From the NCBI RefSeq assembly GCF_038024035.1, contig NZ_CP150664.1, forward strand, positions 2,170,001 through 2,234,000: a stretch of 64,000 bases of DNA, written 5' to 3'. The stretch is from Polaribacter pacificus (GTDB lineage Bacteria; Bacteroidota; Bacteroidia; Flavobacteriales; Flavobacteriaceae). Positions within the stretch are counted from its first letter, which is position 1. Each line of letters begins with the position of its first letter. Shown here piece by piece: positions 1 through 8,888 of this stretch. The translations under genes and the position numbers were made by a program. The notes under the pieces are model-generated. The model was not told where the DNA came from and made no database searches. It was given only the letters and a program-made list of their open reading frames with translations.

Positions 1-768
1 TCTCCTATCAAGTAGGCGTTCTAAAGCAGCAATATGTGCTTTTGCAAGATCAACTACGTGAATATAATCTCTAATTGCAGTGCCATCAGGTGTTGGATAA
101 TCATTCCCGAAAACCGATAATTCTTTTCTGATTCCAGCTGCAGTTTGAGTGATAAATGGGATTAAGTTCTGTGGAATTCCGAGCGGTAATTCTCCAATTT
201 TAGCAGTTGGATGTGCTCCAATAGGATTAAAATATCGCAGTGCAATGGCGTTTAAATCATATGCGCTACAACTTTCTTTAATGATTTCTTCACCAATCTG
301 CTTTGTGTTTCCATAAGGAGATTCTGCCGGCTTATTAGGAGCATTTTCAGTAATAGGTAATTCATCTGCTTGTCCATAAACTGTACAAGAAGAGCTAAAA
401 ATAAAGCAATCCAACCCTTTTTGTTTCATTTCTTGAAGAATATAGACCAAACACCCGATATTGTTTTCATAATAAGCCAAAGGCTCCTGAACACTTTCTC
501 CAACAGCTTTATAGGCAGCAAAATGAATTATTCCATCTACCTTATTCATTTCAAAAAAAGCAGAAACCTGAGCCTTGTCTCTTAAATCAATTTGAAAAAA
601 ATGTGGACGAATTCCTGTAATTGAAGTTATCTGATCAAGTACCTCTATTCGAGTATTTGATAAATTGTCGATGATGAGCACCTCAAAGCCTGATTGCTGT
701 AATTCAACTACGGTATGCGACCCTATAAAACCAAGTCCTCCGGTTACAAGTATTTTTTTTACTTCCAT
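1..768 (-). CDS. galE: UDP-glucose 4-epimerase, 3' end cut by window edge
   Basis: Short-chain dehydrogenase-type epimerase that interconverts UDP-glucose and UDP-galactose (Leloir pathway and sugar-nucleotide supply), cytoplasmic. The first ~256 residues are visible. They begin with a Rossmann NAD motif (TGGLGFIGSH, about residues 9-18), then an SSSCTVYG segment and the catalytic YxxxK in SPYGNTK near residue 150, then the RYFNPIGAH signature typical of GalE. ATG at 768 follows the upstream aminotransferase gene by 11 bp, so the two are probably cotranscribed and serve surface polysaccharide precursor synthesis. The C-terminal quarter lies outside the window. Family call is firm; substrate range (UDP-Glc versus UDP-GlcNAc) cannot be read here. 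Confidence 0.95.
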   Translation of the reverse strand, partial: MEVKKILVTGGLGFIGSHTVVELQQSGFEVLIIDNLSNTRIEVLDQITSITGIRPHFFQIDLRDKAQVSAFFEMNKVDGIIHFAAYKAVGESVQEPLAYYENNIGCLVYILQEMKQKGLDCFIFSSSCTVYGQADELPITENAPNKPAESPYGNTKQIGEEIIKESCSAYDLNAIALRYFNPIGAHPTAKIGELPLGIPQNLIPFITQTAAGIRKELSVFGNDYPTPDGTAIRDYIHVVDLAKAHIAALERLLDRR

Positions 769-779
769 TTTTTAATAAG

Positions 780-1928
780 TTAAGAAATGAAATCTAAAAT
801 AGTTTCTGTTATATATGCCAATTGCTCGTTGTCTAATTCTGTGTGCATTGGCAATGAGATGACCTCTTCTATTAACAGGTTGGTTACAGGGAAGTCTTTT
901 TCATTATAACGGTCATCTACATAGGCTTTTTGCTTGTGTAAAGGCACAGGATAATAAATGGCATTTGGAATGTTTTTTGCAAGCAAATGCTTGTGCAATT
1001 CATCTCTTTTTCCATTTGTAATTCTCAGTGTATACTGATGGAAAACATGGCAGTTACAGGTGTCGCAAATGTCACCACAACTCGATGATTTAGGTGTAAT
1101 AATATGCTCATTTGTAGAAAAAGCTTCATTGTAGAATTTAGCAGCCGTTCTACGTGCTTCGCAATAGGCATCTAAGAAAGGTAATTTTGCTTTTAACACT
1201 CCTGCTTGAATGCTGTCTAAACGAGAATTTACTCCAACTACATCATGGTAATAACGGGTGTACATTCCGTGATTTACGATTCCTCTAAGCGTATGAGCAA
1301 GTGCATCGTCGTTGGTGAAGATTGCGCCACCATCACCATAACATCCAAGGTTTTTAGAAGGGAAAAATGAAGTAGTCCCAACATTTCCGATAGTTCCAGC
1401 TTTCATTTTGGTTCCGTTAGAAAAAGTGTAATCGGCTCCAATTGCTTGTGCATTGTCTTCTATAACAAATAAATTGTGTTCTTTGGCAATTTCTAAAATG
1501 GCTTCCATATTAGCACATTGACCAAATAAATGTACAGGAACAATGGCTTTGGTTTTTGAAGTAATGGCCCTTTTTAAAGCTTCAATATCCATATTAAAGC
1601 TGTCAATTTCTACATCAACCAAGACCGGAGTTAATTTTAACAAACCAATGACTTCTACGGTAGCGGCAAAAGTAAAATCTGCAGTGATTACTTCATCCCC
1701 TTGCTCTAAATTTAAGCCCATCATTGCTATCTGCAATGCATCGGTACCGTTGGCACATGGTATTACGTGTTTTACATTGAGGTATTTTTCTAAATCGGCT
1801 TGAAACTCATGAACCAATGGTCCATTAATATATGTAGAACTGTCTAAAACTTCTTTGATTGAGGCATCAACAGTTTCTTTTATGTGTTGGTATTGACCTT
1901 GAAGGTCAACCATTTGTATTTTTTTCAT
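780..1928 (-). CDS. DegT/DnrJ/EryC1/StrS family PLP aminotransferase
   Basis: PLP-dependent sugar aminotransferase family (fold type I); members usually aminate keto-sugar nucleotides for O-antigen or capsule sugars. Visible: the substrate-loop start (MVDLQGQYQHIK), the PLP-stacking region VIEDNAQAIGA, and the PLP lysine in FFPSKNLG near residue 190. An unusual Cys-rich patch (SCGDICDTCNC) sits near residue 290. The start is placed at the ATG at 1928 (MKKIQMVDL) rather than an ATG 24 bases upstream, because a TAAATTTG -7 box at 1958-1965 puts transcription start at about 1952, on top of the upstream ATG. It lies just upstream of galE in the same direction. Exact sugar substrate unknown. Confidence 0.9.
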   Translation of the reverse strand: MKKIQMVDLQGQYQHIKETVDASIKEVLDSSTYINGPLVHEFQADLEKYLNVKHVIPCANGTDALQIAMMGLNLEQGDEVITADFTFAATVEVIGLLKLTPVLVDVEIDSFNMDIEALKRAITSKTKAIVPVHLFGQCANMEAILEIAKEHNLFVIEDNAQAIGADYTFSNGTKMKAGTIGNVGTTSFFPSKNLGCYGDGGAIFTNDDALAHTLRGIVNHGMYTRYYHDVVGVNSRLDSIQAGVLKAKLPFLDAYCEARRTAAKFYNEAFSTNEHIITPKSSSCGDICDTCNCHVFHQYTLRITNGKRDELHKHLLAKNIPNAIYYPVPLHKQKAYVDDRYNEKDFPVTNLLIEEVISLPMHTELDNEQLAYITETILDFIS

Positions 1929-1957
1929 GAAATTGAATTTTCGTAACAACAAAAATA

Positions 1958-1965
1958 CAAATTTA
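1958..1965 (-). promoter_or_regulatory. Bacteroidota -7 box for the DegT-galE genes
   Basis: Reads TAAATTTG on the minus strand, matching TAnnTTTG. It lies 29 bases upstream of the chosen ATG of the aminotransferase. No clear -33 TTTG was found. Confidence 0.5.
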
Positions 1966-1973
1966 ATTTCTGT

Positions 1974-1981
1974 TATCTTTG
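1974..1981 (+). promoter_or_regulatory. Bacteroidota -7 box for the penicillin-acylase gene
   Basis: Reads TATCTTTG, a perfect TAnnTTTG match. It ends 21 bases before the ATG at 2003. A possible TTG start at 1979 lies inside this box, which argues against that upstream start. It sits 8 bp from the opposing -7 box at 1958-1965. Confidence 0.55.
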
Positions 1982-2002
1982 AAGAAAATCAAACACAAAT
2001 TC

Positions 2003-4384
2003 ATGAAGTTGTTAAAGAAAATCCTAAAAATTGTTGCTGTTTTTTTAATTCTAAGCGTTTTAGGGCTTTGGCTGTTTAGCAGAACGTTACATCCAAAATA
2101 TGAAGGGAATTTAGAACTTCAAAATATCTCCGAAGAGGTAAAAGTATACTATGATGAAGTAGGAGTGCCGCATATTTCTGCTCAAAATCAACAGGATGCT
2201 TATACGGCATTAGGTTATGTTCATGCCCAAGATCGCCTTTGGCAAATGGAGCTGATAAGAAGAATCGCAGCAGGTAGATTATCAGAAGTATTTGGTAAGG
2301 ATTTATTGCAAACCGATGTGTTTTTTTCGGGCTTGGGAATTGAAGAGAATGCAGCCAAAACCATTAGAGAACTCGATACAAGTTCTAAGGCATATCAATT
2401 AACCATGGCTTATTTAAATGGAATCAATCAATTTATTAATGAAGGACCAACGCCAATAGAATTTTACTTAGTAGGGTTAAAAAAAGAACAATACACAATT
2501 AAAGATGTATACAATGTGTTTGGATATATGGCCTTTAGTTTTGCTGCTGCTCATAAAATAGATCCATTGCTAACTGAGATTAAAGAAAAACTAGGAGAAG
2601 ATTATTTACAAGATATAAGCGGTCCTAAAGTGATAAATACCACACTCATTCACAATCAAAAAAATGCTGAAATCACCTCTGAATTAGCTTCTTCACTTCA
2701 GGAAATGTATAAAAAACTACCAGTTTCACCATTTATCGGTAGTAATTCATGGGTGCTTGGAGCTGAAAAAACTAAAAAAGGAAAAGTCATTTTTGCCAAT
2801 GATCCACATATTGGATTTGCACAGCCTGCTGTTTGGTATCAATCACATATAAAAACTCCAGACTATGAAATGTATGGTTTTAATTTGGCCTTGACCCCTT
2901 TTCCGTTATTAGGACACAACAGAAGTTATGCTTATGGGTTGACCATGTTTGAAAATGACGATATCGATTTTTATTTTGAACAAAACAATCCAAACAATCC
3001 TTTAGAGTACAAAACCGCAGATGGTTATAAAAAATATGCCATCTTAGATAAAAAAATTAAAATTAAAGACGCTAAAGACACGGTCTATCAAATTAAAGTG
3101 AGTAAACACGGACCTGTTATGAATGATCTAATTGATTTTATTCATGAAGAAAGACCTATGGCCATGCAATGGGTTTACACCAAGATTAACAATCAATTGT
3201 TAGAGGTAGCTTATGAGTTGTCTCATGCAGAATCTTTAAGTGATTTTAAAGAGGGAGCTAGTAAATTACATGCGCCAGGTTTAAATATTATGTACGGAGA
3301 TGCCAAAGACAATATTGCTTGGTTTGCTTCAGGAGCATTGTATGAGCATGGCAGAAAACTGAATACCAAGACCATTTTAGATGGGGCATCTGGAACGGAT
3401 GAAATAACCAGTTATTTTGATTTTGAAGAAAATCCTCAGGCGATAAATCCAAGTTGGAATTATGTGTATTCTGCTAACAATCAGCCTGACAGTATAAAAA
3501 ACGGCTTCTATCCGGGATATTATTTGCCAGAGGATCGAGCAAAAAGAATTGTTGAATTACTTGAGGCAAAAAATGATTTTACCAAAGAGGATGTTGCAGC
3601 GATGCTTTATGATGTGACCTCTGCTAGCACACCTGTTTTAATATCTGATTTAGAAAAATCGATTGATAAAAATTCTCTGTCTGCGAGTGAGCGAAAAAGT
3701 TTACAGATTTTAAAATATTGGGATGGGTTTTATGGAAAATCCAGTCTTGCGCCAACAATTTACAACCGTTTTTTATATGAGTTTTTAGTAGGGACTTTCA
3801 AAGATGAGTTGGGGGTTAGTTTTGATCAATTTATCAATACGCCATTTCAGGACAAGGCAGTTGCGCTATTGGCAGCAAAAGAGAAGTCAGTTTGGTGGGA
3901 TGATATTAGTACTAAAAACACCAAAGAAAACAAAGGGCAAATTACTACCAAAGCCTTTCAGCAAGCCATTGCTTTTTTACAGAAACAATTGGGTGAAAAC
4001 ATCGATGATTGGACTTGGGATCGTGTAATTTCTGTTGAGTATAATCATCCGATGGGCAAGGTGGCAGCCTTGCGATCAATTTTTAATGTAGGGCCTTTTA
4101 AAACTCGAGGAGGTAATGAGGTGATCAACAATCAAATATTTAATTTGGATGCAAGCGGTGTTTACCAAATAACGGCAGGTCCATCATCCCGAAGAGTAAT
4201 TGATTTTTCAGATGTAGAAAACAGTTTAGGAATCCTTCCGACTGGGCAATCTGGAAATATTTTTAGCGATCATTATAAGGATCAAGCACAAAAGTACTTA
4301 GAAGGAAAGTTTGTGCCGATGAAACTAAATCAAAAAGAAATTAAAGATTCTGGAAGTTTGTTGCTCTTTAAGCCAAAAGAGTAA
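2003..4384 (+). CDS. Penicillin acylase (S45) family N-terminal nucleophile hydrolase
   Basis: About 793 residues. An N-terminal basic stretch and membrane helix (about residues 8-30) suggest export or membrane anchoring. S45 enzymes are made as a precursor cut before a Ser that becomes the N-terminal nucleophile of the beta chain; that Ser is Ser247 here, in GSNSWVL. The early segment VPHISAQNQQDAYTALGYVHAQDRLWQME is the family's alpha-chain signature. Members hydrolyse beta-lactams, acyl-homoserine lactones or other amides; which one applies here cannot be told. Start chosen at ATG 2003, since the earlier TTG lies in the -7 promoter box. It converges on the nitroreductase gene with only 8 bp between stops. 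Confidence 0.9.
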   Translation: MKLLKKILKIVAVFLILSVLGLWLFSRTLHPKYEGNLELQNISEEVKVYYDEVGVPHISAQNQQDAYTALGYVHAQDRLWQMELIRRIAAGRLSEVFGKDLLQTDVFFSGLGIEENAAKTIRELDTSSKAYQLTMAYLNGINQFINEGPTPIEFYLVGLKKEQYTIKDVYNVFGYMAFSFAAAHKIDPLLTEIKEKLGEDYLQDISGPKVINTTLIHNQKNAEITSELASSLQEMYKKLPVSPFIGSNSWVLGAEKTKKGKVIFANDPHIGFAQPAVWYQSHIKTPDYEMYGFNLALTPFPLLGHNRSYAYGLTMFENDDIDFYFEQNNPNNPLEYKTADGYKKYAILDKKIKIKDAKDTVYQIKVSKHGPVMNDLIDFIHEERPMAMQWVYTKINNQLLEVAYELSHAESLSDFKEGASKLHAPGLNIMYGDAKDNIAWFASGALYEHGRKLNTKTILDGASGTDEITSYFDFEENPQAINPSWNYVYSANNQPDSIKNGFYPGYYLPEDRAKRIVELLEAKNDFTKEDVAAMLYDVTSASTPVLISDLEKSIDKNSLSASERKSLQILKYWDGFYGKSSLAPTIYNRFLYEFLVGTFKDELGVSFDQFINTPFQDKAVALLAAKEKSVWWDDISTKNTKENKGQITTKAFQQAIAFLQKQLGENIDDWTWDRVISVEYNHPMGKVAALRSIFNVGPFKTRGGNEVINNQIFNLDASGVYQITAGPSSRRVIDFSDVENSLGILPTGQSGNIFSDHYKDQAQKYLEGKFVPMKLNQKEIKDSGSLLLFKPKE

Positions 4385-4392
4385 GTAAAGAG

Positions 4393-5127
4393 TTATTTAA
4401 CCTCTCGATACACCTCTTCAAATGGAATTCTAAAGCGTTCTCCGTAAACTCCTTCTGGTTTGCGGATTCCGCAGGATACAATCATAGTAATTTCTGCGCT
4501 TCTTGGCAAGCCCAATAAACGCTTAACACGCCAAGTATCAGAACCTTCCATAGGGCAAGTGTCATAACCGATTGCGGCCATGCTAATCATAAAATTTTGA
4601 GCAGCAAGTCCTGCTGTTTTATGAGCAACGATGCGCATGTCTTTTTGCCGCACTTCTCTATAAATGGGTTTAAAAATTCCAATAATCAAGATGATAAGGT
4701 ATTTAATCCATCCAAAGAGACCAAAAAAATCTACATAGGTAAACGGAATCAATTTGCTGTAATAGTTTTTTGCAAACTGCTCTCTACTGCTAGGTTTACT
4801 CCCAGGGCTTTTGGGGTAGAGACTGTCTATATGTGCTAGATTGGCTTTGGCTCGTTTTCTCCATAGATCTTTTCTAGCCACAAAGACAACGAGCTGTTGC
4901 GCTGTTTTTGCAGCATTTTGATTAAAGCACAAAGGGCTTATTTTTTCTATCATACTTTTAGAAGTAATGTGATAGAATTCCCAAAGTTGGAGATTGCTAC
5001 TCGTTGGAGCAAGACTCGCCTGTTGAATGCATTTTTTAACAAGAGCAGTGTCTAGTGGTTTTTCAGGGTCATACACCCGGACAGATCGTCTGTATTCTAT
5101 AGCTGCTGAAACTGTTTTTTCTTCCAT
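4393..5127 (-). CDS. Nitroreductase family FMN oxidoreductase
   Basis: 244 residues, nitroreductase-like fold: flavin-dependent NAD(P)H oxidoreductase. The N-terminal FMN-binding pattern is visible (IEYRRSVRVYDP, then LAPTSSNLQLWEFY), as is the C-terminal stretch ending in the GERFRIPFEEV region. A hydrophobic insert around residues 135-155 (KYLIILIIGIFKPIY) is longer than usual and may pack against the membrane. It is the last gene of the minus-strand run with the aldehyde dehydrogenase (9 bp gap). Natural substrate unknown; a role linked to the upstream hydroxylase is possible only by context. Confidence 0.85.
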   Translation of the reverse strand: MEEKTVSAAIEYRRSVRVYDPEKPLDTALVKKCIQQASLAPTSSNLQLWEFYHITSKSMIEKISPLCFNQNAAKTAQQLVVFVARKDLWRKRAKANLAHIDSLYPKSPGSKPSSREQFAKNYYSKLIPFTYVDFFGLFGWIKYLIILIIGIFKPIYREVRQKDMRIVAHKTAGLAAQNFMISMAAIGYDTCPMEGSDTWRVKRLLGLPRSAEITMIVSCGIRKPEGVYGERFRIPFEEVYREVK

Positions 5128-5136
5128 GGTGAGTGT

Positions 5137-6513
5137 TTATGAGAACAAGTTCATAAATTTTTTTAATAGGGCTACTTTGCCTTTGTATGGGGCGTATCTT
5201 ACCGGAACATCAAGCCAATTGTAACGATGAACCATGCCCTTGTGGTGAGAAAATAAATCAAAAGTACGCTTGCCGTGATAGTTGCCAATACCACTTTCTC
5301 CGACACCTCCAAAAGGCAATCTCGAATTGGCAAAATGTACCGTTGTGTCATTAATCGTTCCACCGCCAAAAGAAAAATTTCGAATGATTTGTTTGGCGAA
5401 GGCAGTTCTTTTTGTAAAGACGTAAAGAGCTAATGGTTTTTCATATCGAAGAATTAGAGCCTCCAATTCCGCCTCATCCTTGTATGTTAGTACGGGTGAT
5501 ATTGGGCCGAAAATCTCCCCTTTCATTACTTCACTGTCCATGGATGGGTTGTCAATTAAAGTAGGGGCTATGTATAAAGTTTCTTTGTCTGTGTTTCCTC
5601 CAACTAGTATTTTTTCATTGCTAAGCATATTGGCTAAACGATCAAAATTCTTCTCGTTTACAATTCTTGGATAGTCTTTAGATTCTTGTGGGTTTAGGCC
5701 GTAAGCTTTGGTAACTTCTTCTTGAAAACAACGTACAAACTCATCTTTAACCTTTTTATGTATGATTAAATAATCGGGTGCGATACAGGTTTGACCAGCA
5801 TTAATACATTTACCCCAAACGATTCTTTTAGCAGCTAAAGCAATGGCAGCTGTGTCATCTATAATACATGGATTTTTACCTCCTAACTCAAGTGTGATAG
5901 GAGTTAGGTGTTTAGCTGCAGCTTTGGCGATAATTTTACCAACCTGTACACTTCCTGTAAAAAAGATATAATCCCAACGCTCTTCAAGCAGCGCTGTAGA
6001 AACTTCAACACCTCCTTCTACCACAGCAACTAGTTGGGAAGCAAAAACAGCTTCGATAATTTCTTTGGTTATTTTACTGGTGTGAGGAGTTAATTCAGAA
6101 GGTTTTAATACCACTGTGTTCCCAGCAGCAATAGCTCCAATTAAAGGGACTAAGGCTAGTTGATATGGATAATTCCAAGGAGAAATAACCAAGACTGCTC
6201 CGTAAGGTTCTTTGTAGATTTTACTCGATGATGGAAAATTTAATAATGCGGGAAATACTCTTTTTGGTTTTGCCCAAGAACGGAGGTTTTTTATGCTTGA
6301 TTTAAGTTCCGATATCACAATCGAAGTTTCTGTCATGACACTCTCGTACTCTGACTTTTTAAAGTCTTTATGAAGGGCAGAAATGATGTCTTGCTCTTTT
6401 TCTTGAACTGCGACCAATAGTTTTTTTAAGAGACTGATTCTAAAGTCCAGATTTTTTGTTTGCTGACTCTTAAAGAAATGCTTTTGTTCTTGTACTAATT
6501 TAGGAATGTCCAT
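5137..6513 (-). CDS. Aldehyde dehydrogenase, class-3-like (fatty aldehyde type)
   Basis: 458 residues, short for the superfamily and lacking the long N-terminal arm, as in class-3/fatty aldehyde dehydrogenases. Catalytic residues are visible: Glu209 in LELGGKNP and Cys243 in NAGQTCIAPDY. The NAD site FTGSVQVGK is near residue 185. It oxidises aldehydes to carboxylates with NAD(P)+. It starts 3 bp after alkB stops, so the likely substrate is a fatty aldehyde from alkane or fatty-alcohol oxidation. The C-terminus (KGKVALLKKFMNLFS) is basic-amphipathic, compatible with membrane association. No alcohol dehydrogenase gene lies between alkB and this gene. Confidence 0.92.
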   Translation of the reverse strand: MDIPKLVQEQKHFFKSQQTKNLDFRISLLKKLLVAVQEKEQDIISALHKDFKKSEYESVMTETSIVISELKSSIKNLRSWAKPKRVFPALLNFPSSSKIYKEPYGAVLVISPWNYPYQLALVPLIGAIAAGNTVVLKPSELTPHTSKITKEIIEAVFASQLVAVVEGGVEVSTALLEERWDYIFFTGSVQVGKIIAKAAAKHLTPITLELGGKNPCIIDDTAAIALAAKRIVWGKCINAGQTCIAPDYLIIHKKVKDEFVRCFQEEVTKAYGLNPQESKDYPRIVNEKNFDRLANMLSNEKILVGGNTDKETLYIAPTLIDNPSMDSEVMKGEIFGPISPVLTYKDEAELEALILRYEKPLALYVFTKRTAFAKQIIRNFSFGGGTINDTTVHFANSRLPFGGVGESGIGNYHGKRTFDLFSHHKGMVHRYNWLDVPVRYAPYKGKVALLKKFMNLFS

Positions 6514-6516
6514 AGA

Positions 6517-7548
6517 TTAAAAGGCTTGTATTTTTTTGTTCATAAATTTAAACCATAAAGGCGGAATCAATGCTAAAAGCATCATTCCGGGGTAGCCAGT
6601 GGGCATTTGTGGGCTTTCTGGAACTGAGTTTAATAATTGATAATGCTTGCTTCCATTATAGTGATGGTCAGAGTGTCTTGATAAATTAAAAAGCATCAGG
6701 CGTCCTAAGACATGATCTGAATTCCAAGAATGGGTTCGTTTTACTCGCTCATAACGACCGTTCTCTTTTTGCTTTCTCAAGAGTCCGTAATGCTCAATAT
6801 AGTTGACTGTTTCTAATAAAAGTATGCCAACCATACTGGCCAAGATAAAAGCGGCTAAAACAAAAGTTCCGTAAAAGGCAAAGATAGCGCTCAATAAGGT
6901 TATTGAGCAGAGCGTGTAAATGACCATTCTGTTTTGTGGGTGAAACCAGTGGCGTCCGCTATTTTGCAATCGGGCATTTTCTAGCTGCCAAGCTTGGAGA
7001 TAACTAGTGGTATGTGAGCGAATCCAAAAAAGATATAAGGGCTCGTTAAGTCGTGCAGTGGCAGCGTCTTTTGGAGTGGCTACATTATTGTGATGTCCTG
7101 CATTGTGGTAGGGTAAGAAATGAGTGTTTAAAGAGGTAAGCAGTAAAAGTTCTCCTAAAAACTCATCAAAACGATTGTTGCGATGCCCTAATTCATGACC
7201 CACATTAATACCGAGAACTCCACACATTAAACCCATGCCAAAAACTCTGCCAATATAAGTGCTTGTTGTTAGTTGGGTTTCTTGAATTACGGTAAAAAAC
7301 CACGCTAAAAAAAAGAGCTGAATAGGGATGGTTAGGTATAGTATGTAGGTGTAGATTTTATTTTCTTTTTCTTTACTAGCCGTTTCTTTGTCAAAATTTT
7401 TAGCATTCGGAGGAAAGGCGTATTCTAAAATAGGAAGCAATCCAAAAAAAAGGAATACAGGTAAATAGCTAATCCAGCCATTTGTGGTAAAAGCAATGCC
7501 AACACTTAAAGGTAACAGTAAAAAAGAAAGGTATTTTATGCTTTTCAT
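6517..7548 (-). CDS. alkB: Alkane 1-monooxygenase, AlkB family
   Basis: 343-residue integral membrane di-iron hydroxylase; AlkB enzymes convert n-alkanes to 1-alkanols using rubredoxin electrons. The histidine boxes are all present: HELGHR (His118, His122), HNAGHH (148-153) and RHSDHHYNGSKH (292-302). The AlkB-specific NYIEHYGL (249-256) separates it from ordinary desaturases. Transmembrane segments cluster at about 5-42, 68-90, 100-115 and 215-247. It is flanked tightly by an aldehyde dehydrogenase gene downstream and a pseudouridine synthase gene 33 bp upstream. No rubredoxin gene is in the window. Substrate chain length cannot be read from sequence. Confidence 0.92.
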   Translation of the reverse strand: MKSIKYLSFLLLPLSVGIAFTTNGWISYLPVFLFFGLLPILEYAFPPNAKNFDKETASKEKENKIYTYILYLTIPIQLFFLAWFFTVIQETQLTTSTYIGRVFGMGLMCGVLGINVGHELGHRNNRFDEFLGELLLLTSLNTHFLPYHNAGHHNNVATPKDAATARLNEPLYLFWIRSHTTSYLQAWQLENARLQNSGRHWFHPQNRMVIYTLCSITLLSAIFAFYGTFVLAAFILASMVGILLLETVNYIEHYGLLRKQKENGRYERVKRTHSWNSDHVLGRLMLFNLSRHSDHHYNGSKHYQLLNSVPESPQMPTGYPGMMLLALIPPLWFKFMNKKIQAF

Positions 7549-7581
7549 AAATGAAACAAATAGGTCTCAATGTACGAAAAA

Positions 7582-8268
7582 TTATTGACAAGAATTCCAG
7601 ATGACATCTTGAGGAACAGGAGCTGTTAGGCTTATTTGTTCTTTGCTAACAGGATGGGTAAAATTAATTCTACGAGCGTGTAAGTGGATGCTTCCATCTT
7701 TATTACTCCTGTTAAAACCGTATTTTAAATCGCCCTTAATTGGAGATCCAATTGCAGAGAGTTGTGCTCTAATTTGATGATGTCTTCCCGTCTCTAAATC
7801 AACTTCTAAAAGGCTGTAATTATCTAATTTTTTAATGCATTTGTAATGCAAAACAGCTCTTTTGCTGCTTTCAATTTCTTTGCCGTAAACAGTGGATTTG
7901 TTATTTTTTGGGTTCTTTTTCAGAAAATTAATGAGTGTGTCTTCTTGCTTTTTTGGAGCGTTTTTAACAACTGCCCAATAGGTTTTTTGTATGCTTTTTT
8001 CACGAAGCATTTTGTTAAGTCGCTCTAAAGCTTTTGATGTTTTTGCAAAAATAATAATGCCAGAGGTGGGTCTGTCTAGGCGATGTACAACGCCTAAAAA
8101 AACATTGCCGGGCTTTTGGTGTTTGTCTTTGATATAAGCCTTGACAACATCACTTAGAGGTGTATCACCAGTTTTATCTCCTTGAGAGATGTCTCCAGGG
8201 CGTTTGTTGATAATAATTAAGTGATTGTCTTCCAATAAAATTTGTAAATTTTCTTTGGATGATTGCAT
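7582..8268 (-). CDS. RluA-family pseudouridine synthase
   Basis: 228 residues. It isomerises uridine to pseudouridine in rRNA or tRNA. The catalytic motif HRLDRPTSG (Asp65) is intact, followed by the family's later YWAVV and LETGRHHQIRAQL blocks. There is no N-terminal S4 domain, so this is a short RluA/TruC-like form. Target position unknown. It is spaced 6 bp after engB, consistent with one transcript whose first genes serve ribosome assembly. Confidence 0.92.
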   Translation of the reverse strand: MQSSKENLQILLEDNHLIIINKRPGDISQGDKTGDTPLSDVVKAYIKDKHQKPGNVFLGVVHRLDRPTSGIIIFAKTSKALERLNKMLREKSIQKTYWAVVKNAPKKQEDTLINFLKKNPKNNKSTVYGKEIESSKRAVLHYKCIKKLDNYSLLEVDLETGRHHQIRAQLSAIGSPIKGDLKYGFNRSNKDGSIHLHARRINFTHPVSKEQISLTAPVPQDVIWNSCQ

Positions 8269-8274
8269 GGCTTT

Positions 8275-8886
8275 TTATTTAAATTCTTCTGCCATGTCTG
8301 CATTTACACCGTCAATAAAATCTAAGAATTCTTTACGTCCAAGACCTGTTGATGAAGAGGTGAGAAATGACATGGGTGCAGTTTCCCAAGTGGCTAATAA
8401 TTTCTTTTTATAAGAGACAATTTGCTTGTTTAGTTTTGAGCTTCCTAGTTTGTCTGCTTTGGTAAAAACGATGCAAAAAGGAATGCCCTTTTCTCCTAAA
8501 AAGCGCATAAAATCTAAATCGATTTTTTGCGGATCATGTCTGCTATCTACCAGAACAAAGGTGCAGACCAATTGCTCTCTTTGAATAAAATAATCCTCAA
8601 TAAATTTTTGAAAACCAGCACGCATTTTTTTAGAAACTTTAGCGTATCCATACCCAGGTAAATCCACTAAAAACCAACTGTCGTTAATTTTAAAATGATT
8701 AATCAATTGGGTTTTACCGGGTGTTCCTGATATTTTAGCCAAGTCTTTTCGTTCCATCAACATGTTGATCAACGAAGATTTCCCTACGTTAGATCTGCCT
8801 ATAAAAGCGTATTCTGGGATTCTTTCTGTAGGACACTTGTACACATCAGTATTACTGATGATAAAATCTGCCGATTTAATTTTCAT
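8275..8886 (-). CDS. engB: Ribosome biogenesis GTPase EngB (YsxC/YihA)
   Basis: 203-residue TRAFAC GTPase required for late 50S assembly. G1 is GRSNVGKSS (30-38), G3 is DLPGYGYAKV near residue 74, and G4 is TKAD. Length and motif spacing match the family. ATG at 8886 follows the stop of the alpha/beta hydrolase by 2 bp. High confidence by motif and size. Confidence 0.97.
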   Translation of the reverse strand: MKIKSADFIISNTDVYKCPTERIPEYAFIGRSNVGKSSLINMLMERKDLAKISGTPGKTQLINHFKINDSWFLVDLPGYGYAKVSKKMRAGFQKFIEDYFIQREQLVCTFVLVDSRHDPQKIDLDFMRFLGEKGIPFCIVFTKADKLGSSKLNKQIVSYKKKLLATWETAPMSFLTSSSTGLGRKEFLDFIDGVNADMAEEFK

Positions 8887-8888
8887 GG

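Noticed and set aside
1979..2002. TTG start extending the penicillin-acylase protein by eight residues
   Set aside because: It lies within the TATCTTTG -7 box; the ATG at 2003 is downstream of the predicted transcription start.
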